Shown: piece by piece, positions 10,653 through 22,293 of the stretch
How positions within the stretch are numbered: position 1 is the first letter of the stretch
How the letters are laid out: every line of letters starts with the position of its first letter
From: Liolophura sinensis
Lineage: Eukaryota > Mollusca > Polyplacophora > Chitonida > Chitonidae
Reading direction: 5' to 3'
DNA: 64,000 nucleotides
NCBI RefSeq assembly: GCF_032854445.1
Contig: NC_088295.1
Coordinates: 75,978,028 to 76,042,027 of the forward strand
Made by a program: the position numbers and the translations under genes
The notes under the pieces: generated by a model
What the model saw: only the letters and a program-made list of their open reading frames with translations
Database searches by the model: none
What the model was told of the DNA's origin: nothing

Positions 10653-11714
10653 TTACAGCACCACCCGTTGCAGGTATTCGTCTTCAATGTCTTTCAGACT
10701 TGTCCGTTGGATTTGGTGATTTTGAAAAACATACAAACCGTCGTCTCTCCCTCGAAGGAAAGCCGGTAGTCTGCCAAAACTGCTCCATATTGACAAGACG
10801 AGAGTGTCACACATCTCTAAGGCATAGAAATCTGTGAGAGTCTTCCAGAAGCCACCCGCAACATCCTTTCTGTCAGACTTGTCAATGTGGTCTGCATGTC
10901 CCTCTACCGTTAATACCCGCCATCCGAATCGTCGAAGACTCTCCTTGACAACTGCCTCGGAATCCGTGGCTACGAAAATCCGTACATCTCCGTCTTGTGT
11001 GATCCTTGTTTTGATGAATTCCCAAAAAGGTTTCAAGTCACTGATGCTGACGTAAGATCGTTTTTCGACAGCAGAACCAATACGTATTTGCACACAAACC
11101 AGATTTTTCCCCTGATTAAGCTTTATGTTCATAAATGCTGACAATCTTGTGTTGAGCTCCTCAGAGAACCGGAATAGCCGTCTGTGAATAGTAGAAAAGG
11201 TAGACGCCAGAGATTTGTTTAAAAACGGTAGTAATTGCTGTTTATACTTTGTATTTTGGTTCAGATAATACGAGCCAATCGCGTTCATTCTTAGGCGAAC
11301 AACATCTTCTGGATGGTTGTGATCAAAGTCTATATTTGTCAAGGAACGACAGAAATTTCGATTGTCCATATATGAGTAAAATCGCGTTGATTTGTTGAGC
11401 AGCTTCAGTTGATCGATTTCCCAGTTCACCTCGTTCTGTTGAAGAAATCCTCGTATATCTATTGGGTATGTGATATTTATGTGGAAGCTTCTACCAGTTG
11501 CTAGGGCGATCAGGTATGTACTAGTGATACCCTCAAGCCGGTCTGCCCAGCCCCCACAGGGAGCTGAACTACAGTCGTACACCAGGTATTGTCTGCCAGT
11601 CCTATCGTCTTGAATGGCTTCCTCAGGCATTGAAGGACGACAGGCTGGCCCGATGCACAAACCGTACCAGAGGAGTAGCCATCCGACTGAAAGTACACAC
11701 ATCAAACGGACCAT
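10653..11714 (-). CDS. Fucosyltransferase-superfamily glycosyltransferase, type II Golgi-type protein, single exon
   Basis: 353 aa. Residues 5-25 (VLSVGWLLLWYG region) form a hydrophobic signal-anchor, as expected for a Golgi enzyme with a lumenal catalytic part. The next block, YDCSSAPCGGWADRLEG then LIALATGRSF, matches the Gly-rich N-terminal loop of GT-B fucosyltransferase-like enzymes. VCVQIRIGSA sits where the family has its H-x-R-x-G/D sugar-nucleotide loop, but Gln replaces the usual His. FVATDSEAVVKESLRRFGW and CDTLVLSIWSSFGRLPAFL match the C-terminal nucleotide-sugar half. Two N-x-S/T sites lie near residues 78 and 107. The start chosen is the first ATG ahead of the signal-anchor. 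The donor and acceptor sugars cannot be read from sequence; transfer of fucose is an inference from the fold. A dead paralogue lies at 24541-25553. An R1 repeat copy follows the 3' end. Confidence 0.8.
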   Translation of the reverse strand: MVRLMCVLSVGWLLLWYGLCIGPACRPSMPEEAIQDDRTGRQYLVYDCSSAPCGGWADRLEGITSTYLIALATGRSFHINITYPIDIRGFLQQNEVNWEIDQLKLLNKSTRFYSYMDNRNFCRSLTNIDFDHNHPEDVVRLRMNAIGSYYLNQNTKYKQQLLPFLNKSLASTFSTIHRRLFRFSEELNTRLSAFMNIKLNQGKNLVCVQIRIGSAVEKRSYVSISDLKPFWEFIKTRITQDGDVRIFVATDSEAVVKESLRRFGWRVLTVEGHADHIDKSDRKDVAGGFWKTLTDFYALEMCDTLVLSIWSSFGRLPAFLRGRDDGLYVFQNHQIQRTSLKDIEDEYLQRVVL

Positions 11715-11934
11715 CCAACGTACCTACAAGATACATCGTACGTTATAAGATTCAGGCAAAGGAACTGCACAACAAACATTTCGGTTTTAAGAGAAATGAA
11801 GAAAATTATGATCAACAAAATATTTAAAACAATTTTCATTCTTGTGGCATATAATTACCTCTCCGATGTATGCATATTTTCCATCAATGGTCGGATAACA
11901 GAACCAGATTAGCGAAACCAACGGATTTATTTTA

Positions 11935-12076
11935 TTTATTTGCATGATGGGTGCTTAACGCCGCACTTATAATTTTTCACGTATTTATTTATTTGATTGA
12001 TGTTTTACGACGTACTCAAGAATATTTCACTTATACGACCTCATTATGGTGGGAGGAAACTATACGCAGGTTTTCA
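11935..12076 (-). mobile_element. SINE family A tail fragments, two in a row
   Basis: About 11935-11975 holds a diverged tail (TTATTTGCATGATGGGTGC). 11978-12076 holds a second one, TTATTTGATTGATGTTTTAC through CATTATGGTGGGAGGAAAC. Both lack the head. Confidence 0.7.
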
Positions 12077-12946
12077 CCTATATAGAAAGTAGTTTTATGG
12101 ATGGAGGAAACTACTGCCTTGTTCAGTGAGTTTCATAAAAGACATGTGGCTTATTTTCTGATTGACAATCCCCAAAATGGGCCATATATCTGCAGAAGAT
12201 TCTTGGCAATGTTACAGTCAGAAAATCCTGTAGCCATGCATCTCACTTATATCTTACAAAGAATCCACAATTTCATCAGCTCTTTGACAGCCCTTTTTGA
12301 ACTCCTTCACAAATACCATAATACATTACATTGCATATACGTTCAAGAAGAACGCTTCGAATGTTTCTTTTCCTTGAAGTTGTTATATACGATTACATGA
12401 GTAAATGTGCAGTGATTTACCCTTGGAGATGTAGGCATCTGTGAGTCACGACGATAATCCATTTTGTTTGGGTTTTGATTGAAGGAGCTGAAGAAAAATA
12501 AAAACCACAAATAATATATATTTATCTGATCACATAAGGCAACTGCAGTTGTTGTACCGCACCTACGCGTAAATGTCCTGCGTGTTCGACTCCAGATCTC
12601 GCGGCGCCGATAGACGTTATATATCTGACATTTCCTTGAGTACAACTTTTAACACCAGTCAAATAAATAAAAAAAATAAACATTGTTTTATATTTTTGTA
12701 TATGTATAGGTATAGGTACATATAATTCTCGTTTTACTAATTTAGTTAATGCTTTCACCAACAAAGCAGTCACTTTTGTAAAATTGTATTAAAGAAGTAC
12801 AAAGAACTACTTCATTTGAATATATTCGGATTTACGAAAAATATTACACGTTGGCAAAGCTACGGTTAGTATGTCAAAGGCTGGTATTATGCTAATTTAC
12901 AATAGTCAATTTGAACATATGATGTTCTTTTCATGCCTGTTAAATA
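12077..12946. other. No gene recognised
   Basis: AT-rich. The open frames of 80-100 codons show neither conserved motifs nor believable exon borders. Confidence 0.35.
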
Positions 12947-13096
12947 CACCTGTATAAACACTGTCACGCCTACACGTAGGATCTACATATGTGCTTACTG
13001 TTTACATAGTAAAACGATGGTCACCTGTATAAACACTGTCACGCCTACACGTAGGATCTACATATGTGCTTACTGTTTACATAGTAAAACGATGGT
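12947..13096. repeat. Perfect 75-bp tandem duplication
   Basis: Two units (12947-13021 and 13022-13096), each opening with CACCTGTATAAACACTGTC, look identical base for base. Each contains the 10-bp palindrome CCTACACGTAGG-type core. Identity suggests a recent duplication or an assembly effect. Confidence 0.95.
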
Positions 13097-13394
13097 CAAT
13101 CGCCCGTGTATGGCGTTCTCGACCCTGAGCAATATGTTAAACGTAGGGATAAGCCTATTGATCTGTCTGTAATTTTGGCTTTACTGCATCGTGCACATAT
13201 CCGGAGGTACGTTGTCATCAACATCACCAAATAATGGTGAATCGTGGTGTACGACTGTATCGTTACATGAATATCGTCGCTATCTACAATAGCCTATATG
13301 TGGTATTTAGTCAACCCTCATAACAATGCCGGTTATATCCGTTGCTTTTCTATAGGACAAATAAAAGACTGCAGCATAGTAAAACCAGAAAAGT

Positions 13395-13575
13395 GGCGAC
13401 AATGTGATAGTTGGCATATGGTCGCACATATTACTGTGGAAAATTTAGTCAACCTCGAGATTTTATTCTTACTGTTCATGTAAATGCTTAAATTGTAGCA
13501 ACTTACACGCCCTCTAGAACAATGAGTTAATCAGAACTGGGTATAAAATTCAGTGATTTTAACTGCAAAATATAA
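13395..13575 (+). repeat. Dispersed repeat R1, copy 2
   Basis: GACAATGTGATAGTTGGCAT, then ATTTTATTCTTACTGTTC, then GTAGCAACTTACACGCCC in the same order and spacing as copy 1. Diverged, with small length changes. Confidence 0.7.
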
Positions 13576-14600
13576 GATGTCACGGGTGCAAAATTCCTCC
13601 TCTTTAATCCCTGATTTGTCCATGTGTAATAAGACGGGCGGAAGCAATGCCATTTTCTCTTTTTATACACGATATTTACTATAAAAATTTTATAGTACTC
13701 CTGTATTTAATTTACTGTATCCTTTATGTACGTTTTTTATGTAAAATATAACTTCTTACAGATGAGTTTTATTTTGCTCTTACAGTGTCATGAAGTTTTT
13801 TCAATCGTCTAGAAATTAAACCTTGATGTTAAGATGTGGTGTTAATTATAGTGCCGATAATTACCCATTCTACGGCATTCTAATGGCCTTCGGAAATTCT
13901 TCCATACTTTGGCACACTATTTAGCTTCTAAACGTGGCAATTCGCCTAAGAGAAACGAAACTCCAATCAGACCGAGGAGGCGGGAACAAGCTAAACGCGG
14001 CAAGACGTAGTCATGCATTCAACGACAGACGACACTTTACCACTTTTATCAGCCACACCATTGAGATATATACGTTACGATACATTCAGAAATTATGATA
14101 TTTCATATAAACTGTAAAACGAAAGAATGATATTTCATATAAACTGTATTAGTACCATGTAGTAGAAATAATGACTTACCGTTTATCGTCCGAACCGTTA
14201 ACTGTGTAATGTTCCACCCAAAAAATACTCAGTGTAGCCTACACGCAGTTAAATCCGTATTTAGTATGCACGTAACCAATTCTTCATACATGTATCGACA
14301 GATTCAATTTACCGTGACATAGCTGCGCTTTTTTATGACAGTTAGTATCTAGATAAACATGCCTATAATACGCCGTCAGAAAATACTGACCATCTGTTAG
14401 TATATGTATCACTCGACCTTTGTTTTTTTTAAACGGGCATCGATTGGAAACTGTTTAACTCCCAGATCCGTCAATAGATATGCCATCTGGGTCCTCGCGG
14501 ACCATAATGGGTTTTGAAAGGAAGTCGGATATACTAAATATATCTGATCTGCGTCCAACATTTAAGAGATTCAGGCTAAGTTCCTCAGTTAGGAATATAT
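13576..14600. other. No gene recognised; a 22-bp word occurs twice
   Basis: ATGATATTTCATATAAACTGTA occurs near 14096 and again 33 bp later. Otherwise nothing is supported. Confidence 0.4.
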
Positions 14601-14783
14601 GGCACCGATTCCACAAAGCCTTTTCTGACTAAAGCCAAAATTTAAAACGTTTTCACAATGCTTGTTTTTTTTTGCGCTGGAAGTTGAAATTTGGAAGCAT
14701 TCTCATTTCTAAAGCAACAAATAAGCTCTAAGATCGTATTTCATATTTTGACTTAAGTAAATGACTTCATGGAATCGGCCCAT
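14601..14783. mobile_element. MITE family 1, second copy
   Basis: Left end GGCACCGATTCCACAAAGCC and right end in reverse ATGGGCCGATTCCATGAAG are inverted counterparts, with ACTTAAGTCAAAAT-type inner sequence on the right. About 183 bp, without a frame. Confidence 0.7.
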
Positions 14784-14837
14784 GGTTTCTCGCTGGCTCA
14801 TTCGTATAAATGGTCATTCTTCTCGTAATACTAATCC

Positions 14838-15053
14838 TCCGGATCACGAAGTGATCTTAGACTTTAGTAAAAACATCAAATCACATTGTATTTTTATGTC
14901 TTTAATGTGTAACAGTGTCAAAATGTTTCTTGACAACGTAAATTCTGGATGAGCTATTGTAAAACAATTTTCAGCTAAAATAACGGAAAAGAAAATACCA
15001 AGTTTAATGATTGAAATTTTGACCTATGTCTAAGATCGCTTTGTGATCCCGGG
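14838..15053. mobile_element. MITE family 2, adjacent to a family 1 copy
   Basis: Left CCGGATCACGAAGTGATCTT(AGAC) faces right, in reverse, CGGGATCACAAAGCGATCTT(AGAC). About 216 bp. Inner ends resemble those of family 1 (a GAAATTTTGAC block before the right arm), so the two are probably related. Confidence 0.65.
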
Positions 15054-15875
15054 ACCTGGACTTAGGAAGGACGTGGATGTGGCTTTTAGTCAGGGGATTT
15101 GGTAGATACATCACAAAGGATGCGTGATGTTTATCCTTTCCGAGACACACATAAACCTTATGGTTGTACATTGTCAGTAAAATTCATTTAATATGATCAT
15201 GTACCTAAAGCAATCCGTTCGCCTTATAGTAAACAATCGAAATGATAACGCTCGCGCACCGGTATAACTGTTAGCTGTGGGGATAGATTTATCAACGGAA
15301 CATGCCTACATTTCTTCTGTTTTTATCATAAAATGTGGTGTGTTTGCCACGCTACTGAAATACCAAAATACAACTACACAAGATTTATGTTTCGCGCAGT
15401 AAAATTTCTACGTCTATTATATCAGTACTGAATTTTACCGCCCTCATTTCTGTAATTATTTACAAATTGCTGTCGAGTACACTTAACCAATTACCACGGA
15501 GGAAAGTAACAAAATATGTATAAATATTCCGATAGATAATAACACAGGTGCAGCGCCATGTATAATGTATAATTTTTATATATGTATATATACATAGTAT
15601 TCTCCACAATATGGGGTTAGTTTTGGTTGTAACGCAATTGGAAGTGACAAGATATTACATTCCGCTACCGAGGTTGGGTGGATGGTGGTGGGGGGAGAGG
15701 GGGGGGGGGGGGGTGCAGACGACAAAAAGTGTGCTTGATCATATTATGACGGCGGCATGTTGCGCTGTTTAAACCAAACAGATGAACAATACAGTGAGGT
15801 TAATATTATAACACGCAGATTAACATTAATGAACAACAAATTAAACTTGTAACTTCTAATTTCAAACCAGAATAG
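15054..15875. other. No gene recognised; contains a G-rich run
   Basis: AT-rich with a G-dominated stretch at about 15685-15714 and a TATATA stretch near 15575-15598. Confidence 0.4.
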
Positions 15876-15926
15876 TATAGAAAAGCCGACGTCTGTCACT
15901 TCTCTATAATAATAATTGTCGTAGTC

Positions 15927-17363
15927 TTAAGGTAGCATAACTCTGAAAAACTGAACAACATAGGAAATCGTTGGAATAGCATGTATTTCTGGCGTAGCAG
16001 CCAAGGCAGATATCTCATAATGATATTGCTGTAATTCAAGAGCCCATCTGTGAAGTCGGCCAGTCGTGTGTTTTATGGTTTTTAACCACGTTAAAGCTTT
16101 ATGGTCAGTGACGACTGTGAACGGCTGGCTTGTGAGGTACACTCGGTAAGCCCTAACGCCTTCCACAACGGCTGCACATTCTTGGTCCGTGACTGACCAC
16201 TTTTTCTCATAACCCTTTAATGAGCGACCGCCATAAGAAATCACGTGTTCCTTACCTTCATCATCCTTTTGGCCGAGAATATAGCTAATAGCAAATCCTG
16301 AAGCATCCGTCGTTAGAATGAATGGTTTCGTCATGTCAGGATAGCATAACACTGGGGCTGATGAGAGATGTGATTTTAAGGAATCAAATGCTTTTTGGCA
16401 CTCATCACACCACACAAACTTAGCGTCCTTTAATAGTAATTTAAACAATGGATGTGCAATATTTGAAAATCCCTTTACAAATTTCCTACAGAATCCACAA
16501 ACACCCAAAAATGTTCGCACTTCTGTGACATTTTTAGGCACTGGAAATGATGTAATGGCTTTTGTTTTCGCAGGGTCTGCTGCATATCCATTTTTGGAGA
16601 CGATATGACCAAGATAGGTTATCTTTGGTGTTGCAAAGTTACATTTGCTTGGTTGTAGTTTCAAATTTGCACGTCGTAATTTGTCAAAGACCTGTTCGAG
16701 GTGCTTCATGTGTTCTGTCAAATTTCGACTGTACAATAACACATCGTCGACATAAATCAAGGCAAATTTCCAATTAATGCCTTTTAATGCCTTTGTCATA
16801 ACCATTTGAAATGTCGAAGGAGCGTTTGTTAAACCGAAAGGCATTACCTTCCATTGATATACCCCATTACGTGTGATGAAAGCTGCCTTATGGGCAGTTT
16901 CAGGATCCATTGGAACCTGCCAAAATCCACTTGTGAGATCCAAGCAGCTAAAAATTTCTGCATTAGACTCTCCTATGGCATCCCACACGTCTTCAAGACG
17001 GGGATGTGGAAAAGAGACTGGTCTTGTTAATTTATTCAGTTTGCGATAATCGATTGCAAATCGAAATTCACCATTTTTCTTTCTTACAAGCACTACGGGA
17101 CTGTGCCATGTTGAATCCGACGGTTCAATTATATCATTTGTTAGAATTTCATCAACTTGGCGCTCAATTTCAGCTTTGCCCTGTGGATTAGTTCTATAGA
17201 AGGGCATTCGAACCGGAAGAGCACCAGATTCTGTTTCTATGCGATGAGTGTGAAGTTTGGTACGACCAAGTTCCTTTTTGTTTGTTGCGAAAACATCTCT
17301 ATGTTTCTGCAGAAATTCTCGTAATTTCACCTTTTGCTCGTCGGATATGTCTGAGCTGCTCAA
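15927..17363 (-). pseudogene. Reverse transcriptase / RNase H part of the Ty3/gypsy fossil
   Basis: The translated stretch shows the reverse transcriptase blocks of gypsy elements (LDLTSGFWQVP, MPFGLTNAPSTFQ and the YVDD catalytic box), then the connection and RNase H region with TTDASGFAI and VTDHKALTWL. It is part of the fossil described at 15876-18765 and no function is proposed for it. Confidence 0.9.
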
Positions 17364-17483
17364 ATCAAATTCAATATTTTCAGCCTTACCTGTTTCATAT
17401 TTGGAAGGGATTTCCTGGTTTAGGCGTTTGTCATCTTCAAAGATATTTGTAATGTCAGCAACATTAATTTCGGAAATCTTACC

Positions 17484-18185
17484 TTACACTTTCCGTGGAG
17501 GTAAACTGACCGGTTGACTCGTCGGGTTCATAACTCTCATAAAGGCCTTACCTTTCTTTTGCTGAATGAGACATTTGCCACCTACAATGCCCATCGTGGC
17601 TAATTCACTAACGGGCTCTAGTAGAGCGGTTTTTCCATTTTGTAAATTGGATACCCCTACCGGAATATCAGCTTGTGAGTGAGGAGCTATAAAACATACC
17701 GCGGCTGTTCTTGCCAGACCGTCATTTGTTATTGCCATAACTGTGCTAGAATTGTCTTGTAATGACAGGGTTCGTGTACTGTAGTTTATAGAGGCTTTGT
17801 TGTGCTCTAAAAAGTCGGCTCCGAGGATTATGGGATAGGACATGTTGCGTAAGACGTGGAAAGTGAATGACAAGGGAAGACCTCCAATGCGGAATTGTAT
17901 TACTGTAGTGCCTAGAACAGGATGTCTGGCTCCACCAACACCTGCTATTTCTTGAATATAGGATTTTGAGTATTTTTGTTTGTTTAAACCAACTTTTCTC
18001 AACATCTTTTCTGACACTACCGAGACCGAGGCACCCGTATCGACGAGGGTTTGGAATTTATGGTCATTTATTTGTACCGAAATAGTGTTTTGACCCATTG
18101 TTGTCAATACACTAACGGTATTTCCAGTCACGCTTGGTTTTCGTTTTCCCATGTCGTTTCCACCATCTACTGTATGCCCGCCCAT
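17484..18185 (-). pseudogene. Retropepsin-like aspartic protease part of the fossil
   Basis: LVDTGASVSVVSEKML is the D-T/S-G active-site block of retroviral-type proteases, and ILGADFLEHN the matching second-half block. It lies just before the reverse transcriptase part in element order. Confidence 0.85.
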
Positions 18186-19221
18186 AGAGGGGTTATCTCT
18201 CTGGACGAGCGTAAACCCTTATCTGGACTTGTTTTTAGCTGTTAGACATAATCTGGCAAAGTGTCCTACTTTGGAACATATGTGACATGCCAGATTTCTA
18301 GCACGGCAAACAGATAAATGATTAGGTGAGCTTACCGGTTTCGCCGTTCGTCTCCACCATTTATAGAAAAGCCGACGTCTGCCACTTCTCTATAATAATA
18401 ATTGTCGTAGTCTTAAGGTAGCATAACTCTACCTGGTAATCCCGGAAAGGCAGACAGGCTGAGTGTTCTTCAATGAACTGTAAGCTATGGTGTCAGGAAG
18501 TCTGCCGGCGTGCACTGTTCCTAACTGGCCCCCATGGTCATAAAACGCAATGATGCCTAACTGGATTGCGTCCTGTCTGGTGACTATACAATAGCACCAG
18601 ATCATGTCACATTTATTTACAATGTACTGTAATTCAATATAGGTACGGGGATAATTGCCTCGCCCTGCACGCACTGTTAGACATATACACACATTGTGTA
18701 TAGACGTGTGTGTCTGGATTACACGTGAATATAACATACATTGCATGATGAGTTTATTAACAGACAGATTTCAGATTTCTTTATTCACCATATCCATATA
18801 TACATATGCATAAATCTTGCCTTATCGCTTTAACTTATAGTAACTACAAATATACAGGATATATTAGATGTATGTGAAGAAGAAAAAAAAATGAAACACA
18901 ATTTCGTCTGTTCGTGTCTGCTCTGTAATTTTCTTATCAAAGCACGGGGATCACCCGAACAGACACTCACAAAACCATGCTATAAATATTACTCGGGACA
19001 CACGAATATTAGAATGCGATAAGGCTAATACAAGAATAAAGAAACATGGCGGGAGTAAAGCTCCAAGGAGCTTGATCTATCCCGATAGATATATACAAAT
19101 ACATGCTATATATGGCGGACAGAGAAAGTGAATAACATCATTAACAAAGCCGACACACAATGAAACAATACCCTAGGCACAACGTTTATTTGTTATTTGC
19201 TGCAGGAGATGTTGTTTTAGT

Positions 19222-22200
19222 TTAGTTTAAATTAGAACGATATAGTGGTCTGTAAAAATCTAGAGCATGACGTCTGGTATTTCGCTGCGTTACTAAATTT
19301 AGTTTCAGCAGATGATTATGTAGACTTCTGGGGATTCTAAAAGGCTGATAAAAAAATCTGTGGGAAAGGAGTAATATCGAGTAAGTGTTCAAGAGAGACA
19401 ATGGTAATATTTGGAGACTAGCAAATATTGGTGCTGTGTGTGTCAGGCGGTCTGATAGGCTTATCGTTCGAATGGCGCGTTTTTGTAATATGACAATAGG
19501 TTGTAGATGCGTTTTATATGTGTTACCCCAGAGTGTATTTGCATAAATTAAATACGGGTATATGAGAGCAAAATACAAAATAAAAAGAGATTTTTTGTTG
19601 ACACTATGTTTGACATGGTTCATTACTCCAATATTCCGTGAGATTTTCATGCTTATATAATTCATGTGCGATTTCCAGTTAAGTTTTTCATTAAAGAATG
19701 TGCCTAGAAATTTATAACTATTTACGTTTTCTATTTCTTCCTGGAATATCATTAACTTTGGCAACCTTTTACTCTTCTTATTGTTTGGTGATATAATCAT
19801 AAATTTAGTCTTTTGTATATTCAGGGATAGCCTATTGGCACATAACCACCGACGCATCTGCTCTAATTCGCGATTCGTGACGTTGATAGTGTCAACAGTG
19901 TCATGCGAGGAGTAACTACAACTGGTGTCATCAGCAAATAAAATAAGGTCAAGCAGATTTGATGCATTGGAGATATCATTGATGTATAATAAAAAAAGTA
20001 TGGGACCTAACACAGATCCCTGGGGCACACCGCATGTAACGTTTTCGGATTTTGAAAGTGTATTGTTATAACATACATATTGGATTCTGTTGGAAAGATA
20101 ATTCTTAAACCATAAGTTAGATATGCCACGAAATCCATAGTGGTCTAATTTGTGAATTAGAATTTCATGGTTAACCGTGTCAAATGCTTTTGAAAGATCA
20201 ACAAAAGTAACTACACTGTATTTATTATTCTCTTTAGCATTCACTAGTTTCTCATACAAATATTGTACCGCAAATTCGGTAGAATGGTTGGCACGAAACC
20301 CGTACTGGTTATTATTAATAATTTCATATTCATCTAGGTGTTGTGTAACATTTTGAACAACTATTTTTTCAAATATTTTGCTAATCGCTGGTAAAACAGA
20401 AATCGGTCGGTAATTATCTACTAGGTCCTTTTGATACACTTTAAACACAGGAGATACCTTGGCCACCTTAAGAGCATCGGGAAAAATTCCTGACGAAAAT
20501 GAAAGATTTACAATCTTGGATAATGGGAAAGAGATATAATCTACAACAAGCTTAAGAAGCGAAGGGCGGATGTTATCAATTCCAGCGGCAGCAGAGGACT
20601 TCAAATCTAGGATTACTGATTTAACATCTTTTGACGATACAGTAGGGAAAACGAAATTGTGCTGGATAGGATGTTTTAAAAACTCTTCGAAACTTATATT
20701 TTCATCTGGTATATTTGCATCTAGTTTTGCAGCAATATTGCTAAAGTGTTTATTAAAGGCATTGGCTATACACTCTTTATTTTCTGTGACTTTACCGTTT
20801 ATATTGAACGTCTTTGGCAAACTATGGTCATGTTTTCTATTCATAATTTCATTGAGTACTTTCCACGTTTTCTTTGTATCATGATTAAATTTATTCAGTT
20901 TACTCTCGAAATAGTTTTTTCTTGCATATCGAATGGAGCTGTTCAGTTTATTTCTGTAAGAACGGTATTGTTTACAATGTGAGGGGTCATTGGTTTTTAG
21001 TTTAAGACGGTACAATCTGTTTTTTTCATACACGGATGTTAGAATGGCTGATGTAATCCATGGTTTTATAATTGCACGCCGTTTGTTACAGTTTATCGTG
21101 GTGACTGGAAAACATTTATCATGGATCTCAGTTAACTGTCCTGAAAATAAAGTTAGTGCAGAATTTGCATCAATATCATCAGGCAGAAGGGCTTGCCAGT
21201 CAACACTTTGAACACAGCGGAGAAATTGTTGCTTTTCATTGAAGGTGTATTTGCGAAAGCTGATAGAACTTTTTTCATTTTCTGCTTTTGGTAATTTAAA
21301 AATATGGAAAATTGGAAAATGATCTGTTATATCAGTTAATAAAATACCGGATAGTAGATTGCTATTATGGAAATTTGTAAATATGTTGTCTATAAGTGTT
21401 GTTGAGGTTGAATGAGCACGTGTAGGTTTAGTTATCAAGGGGAAAAAATAGTAGGATTTCATTGTATCAAGAAATTCTTTAGATGGTGGATGTCGGTCTG
21501 TCTTAAGTAAATCTATGTCAAAGTCACCCATAATTATACATTTTTTCTTCTCCCTACTACATTTCTGAAGAGTATTAACTAAGCAGGAGTTAAAATAGTT
21601 GATATCTTTACCTGGAGGACGATACATAATTCCAACAATATATACAGCTCCATGGAGCTGTAGCTCGACAAAGAGACATTCACAGTTTCCGGAGTCATCA
21701 ATAAAACTTAGATCATCTCTTAAGGAACAAGAATTTATATTATGATCGACATACATTACAAGGCCTCCCCCTCTGCGAGAAGTACGTGATAAAGTAAAAG
21801 ATCTGTAACCAGGTAAATCAAAGAGTGTATCTGTTGATGATGTTAGCCAGCTTTCAGAGAAACCAATAATAGAGAAAGTGTGATTTAATGAGTGGATGAA
21901 CGCCGATATTTCAGAGAAGTGTTTACGAAGACTTCTTGCATTAAGGTGTAGTAGTGAAAGATTGTTATTGTCAGTGCTATGTTGAATGAGAGGATCTGAG
22001 ATAAAAGCGGATTGTGAATAATACTTGGATTGATGCGAGTCAATGTCAGACCAGTGACTGATTTCATACTGGTTATCATCAGTTAAAGTATTACTGTGCT
22101 CAATGTCATTGAGGTCTATTGGGTTAAAGGACATGGATTCCAAGAGATCTAAACTTATTTGATTGTTACATGATGTTGTTAAGCTTACTGGGTCAGGTAG

Positions 22201-22293
22201 GGCATCTTCACAGTTAAATGGTAAAAACTCGGGATCTGCGGTGTTCGGAACTGCCACATTCATACTATTTGTAGAAGACATTGTTATTTTCAT
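19222..22293 (-). CDS. LINE ORF2: endonuclease and reverse transcriptase, 1,023 aa, uninterrupted
   Basis: The protein nicks target DNA and copies the element RNA into it. Residues about 112-330 form an exonuclease-endonuclease-phosphatase (APE) domain: LLHLNARSL (Asn118), SESWL (Glu147), MYRPPG, MGDFDIDL (256-262) and ITDHFPI (His325). The third block is usually GDFN; here Asp replaces Asn, which might weaken cutting. Residues about 605-880 form the reverse transcriptase: NYRPISVLP, YGFRANHST, FVDLSKAFDTVNH, CGVPQGSVLGP and the catalytic FADD at 786-789. The C-terminal part (about 880-1,023) lacks a recognisable RNase H or zinc knuckle. The start is the first ATG of the frame; the first ~110 residues are acidic and not conserved to my knowledge. 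Assignment to CR1/Jockey is by motif style, not by phylogeny. Confidence 0.9.
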   Translation of the reverse strand: MKITMSSTNSMNVAVPNTADPEFLPFNCEDALPDPVSLTTSCNNQISLDLLESMSFNPIDLNDIEHSNTLTDDNQYEISHWSDIDSHQSKYYSQSAFISDPLIQHSTDNNNLSLLHLNARSLRKHFSEISAFIHSLNHTFSIIGFSESWLTSSTDTLFDLPGYRSFTLSRTSRRGGGLVMYVDHNINSCSLRDDLSFIDDSGNCECLFVELQLHGAVYIVGIMYRPPGKDINYFNSCLVNTLQKCSREKKKCIIMGDFDIDLLKTDRHPPSKEFLDTMKSYYFFPLITKPTRAHSTSTTLIDNIFTNFHNSNLLSGILLTDITDHFPIFHIFKLPKAENEKSSISFRKYTFNEKQQFLRCVQSVDWQALLPDDIDANSALTLFSGQLTEIHDKCFPVTTINCNKRRAIIKPWITSAILTSVYEKNRLYRLKLKTNDPSHCKQYRSYRNKLNSSIRYARKNYFESKLNKFNHDTKKTWKVLNEIMNRKHDHSLPKTFNINGKVTENKECIANAFNKHFSNIAAKLDANIPDENISFEEFLKHPIQHNFVFPTVSSKDVKSVILDLKSSAAAGIDNIRPSLLKLVVDYISFPLSKIVNLSFSSGIFPDALKVAKVSPVFKVYQKDLVDNYRPISVLPAISKIFEKIVVQNVTQHLDEYEIINNNQYGFRANHSTEFAVQYLYEKLVNAKENNKYSVVTFVDLSKAFDTVNHEILIHKLDHYGFRGISNLWFKNYLSNRIQYVCYNNTLSKSENVTCGVPQGSVLGPILFLLYINDISNASNLLDLILFADDTSCSYSSHDTVDTINVTNRELEQMRRWLCANRLSLNIQKTKFMIISPNNKKSKRLPKLMIFQEEIENVNSYKFLGTFFNEKLNWKSHMNYISMKISRNIGVMNHVKHSVNKKSLFILYFALIYPYLIYANTLWGNTYKTHLQPIVILQKRAIRTISLSDRLTHTAPIFASLQILPLSLLNTYSILLLSHRFFYQPFRIPRSLHNHLLKLNLVTQRNTRRHALDFYRPLYRSNLN

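Larger units (their letters stand above)
15876..18765 (-). mobile_element. Ty3/gypsy-type LTR retroelement fossil, broken
   Basis: On the - strand the order is a putative left terminal repeat (about 18362-18765), a CCHC zinc knuckle (about 18248-18292), an aspartic protease part, and a reverse transcriptase plus RNase H part. A 69-bp sequence is directly repeated at 15876-15944 and 18362-18430 with one difference, consistent with remnants of the two terminal repeats. Gag beyond the knuckle and integrase are not seen. Order and motifs place it with Ty3/gypsy elements. The near-identity of the end repeats suggests a fairly recent arrival, but 69 bp is too little to date it. It is broken, with at least two breaks. 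The LINE at 18765-24135 abuts it. Confidence 0.8.

Noticed and set aside
20570-21211. + strand frames opposite the LINE ORF2
   Set aside because: They are antisense shadows of the reverse transcriptase frame.
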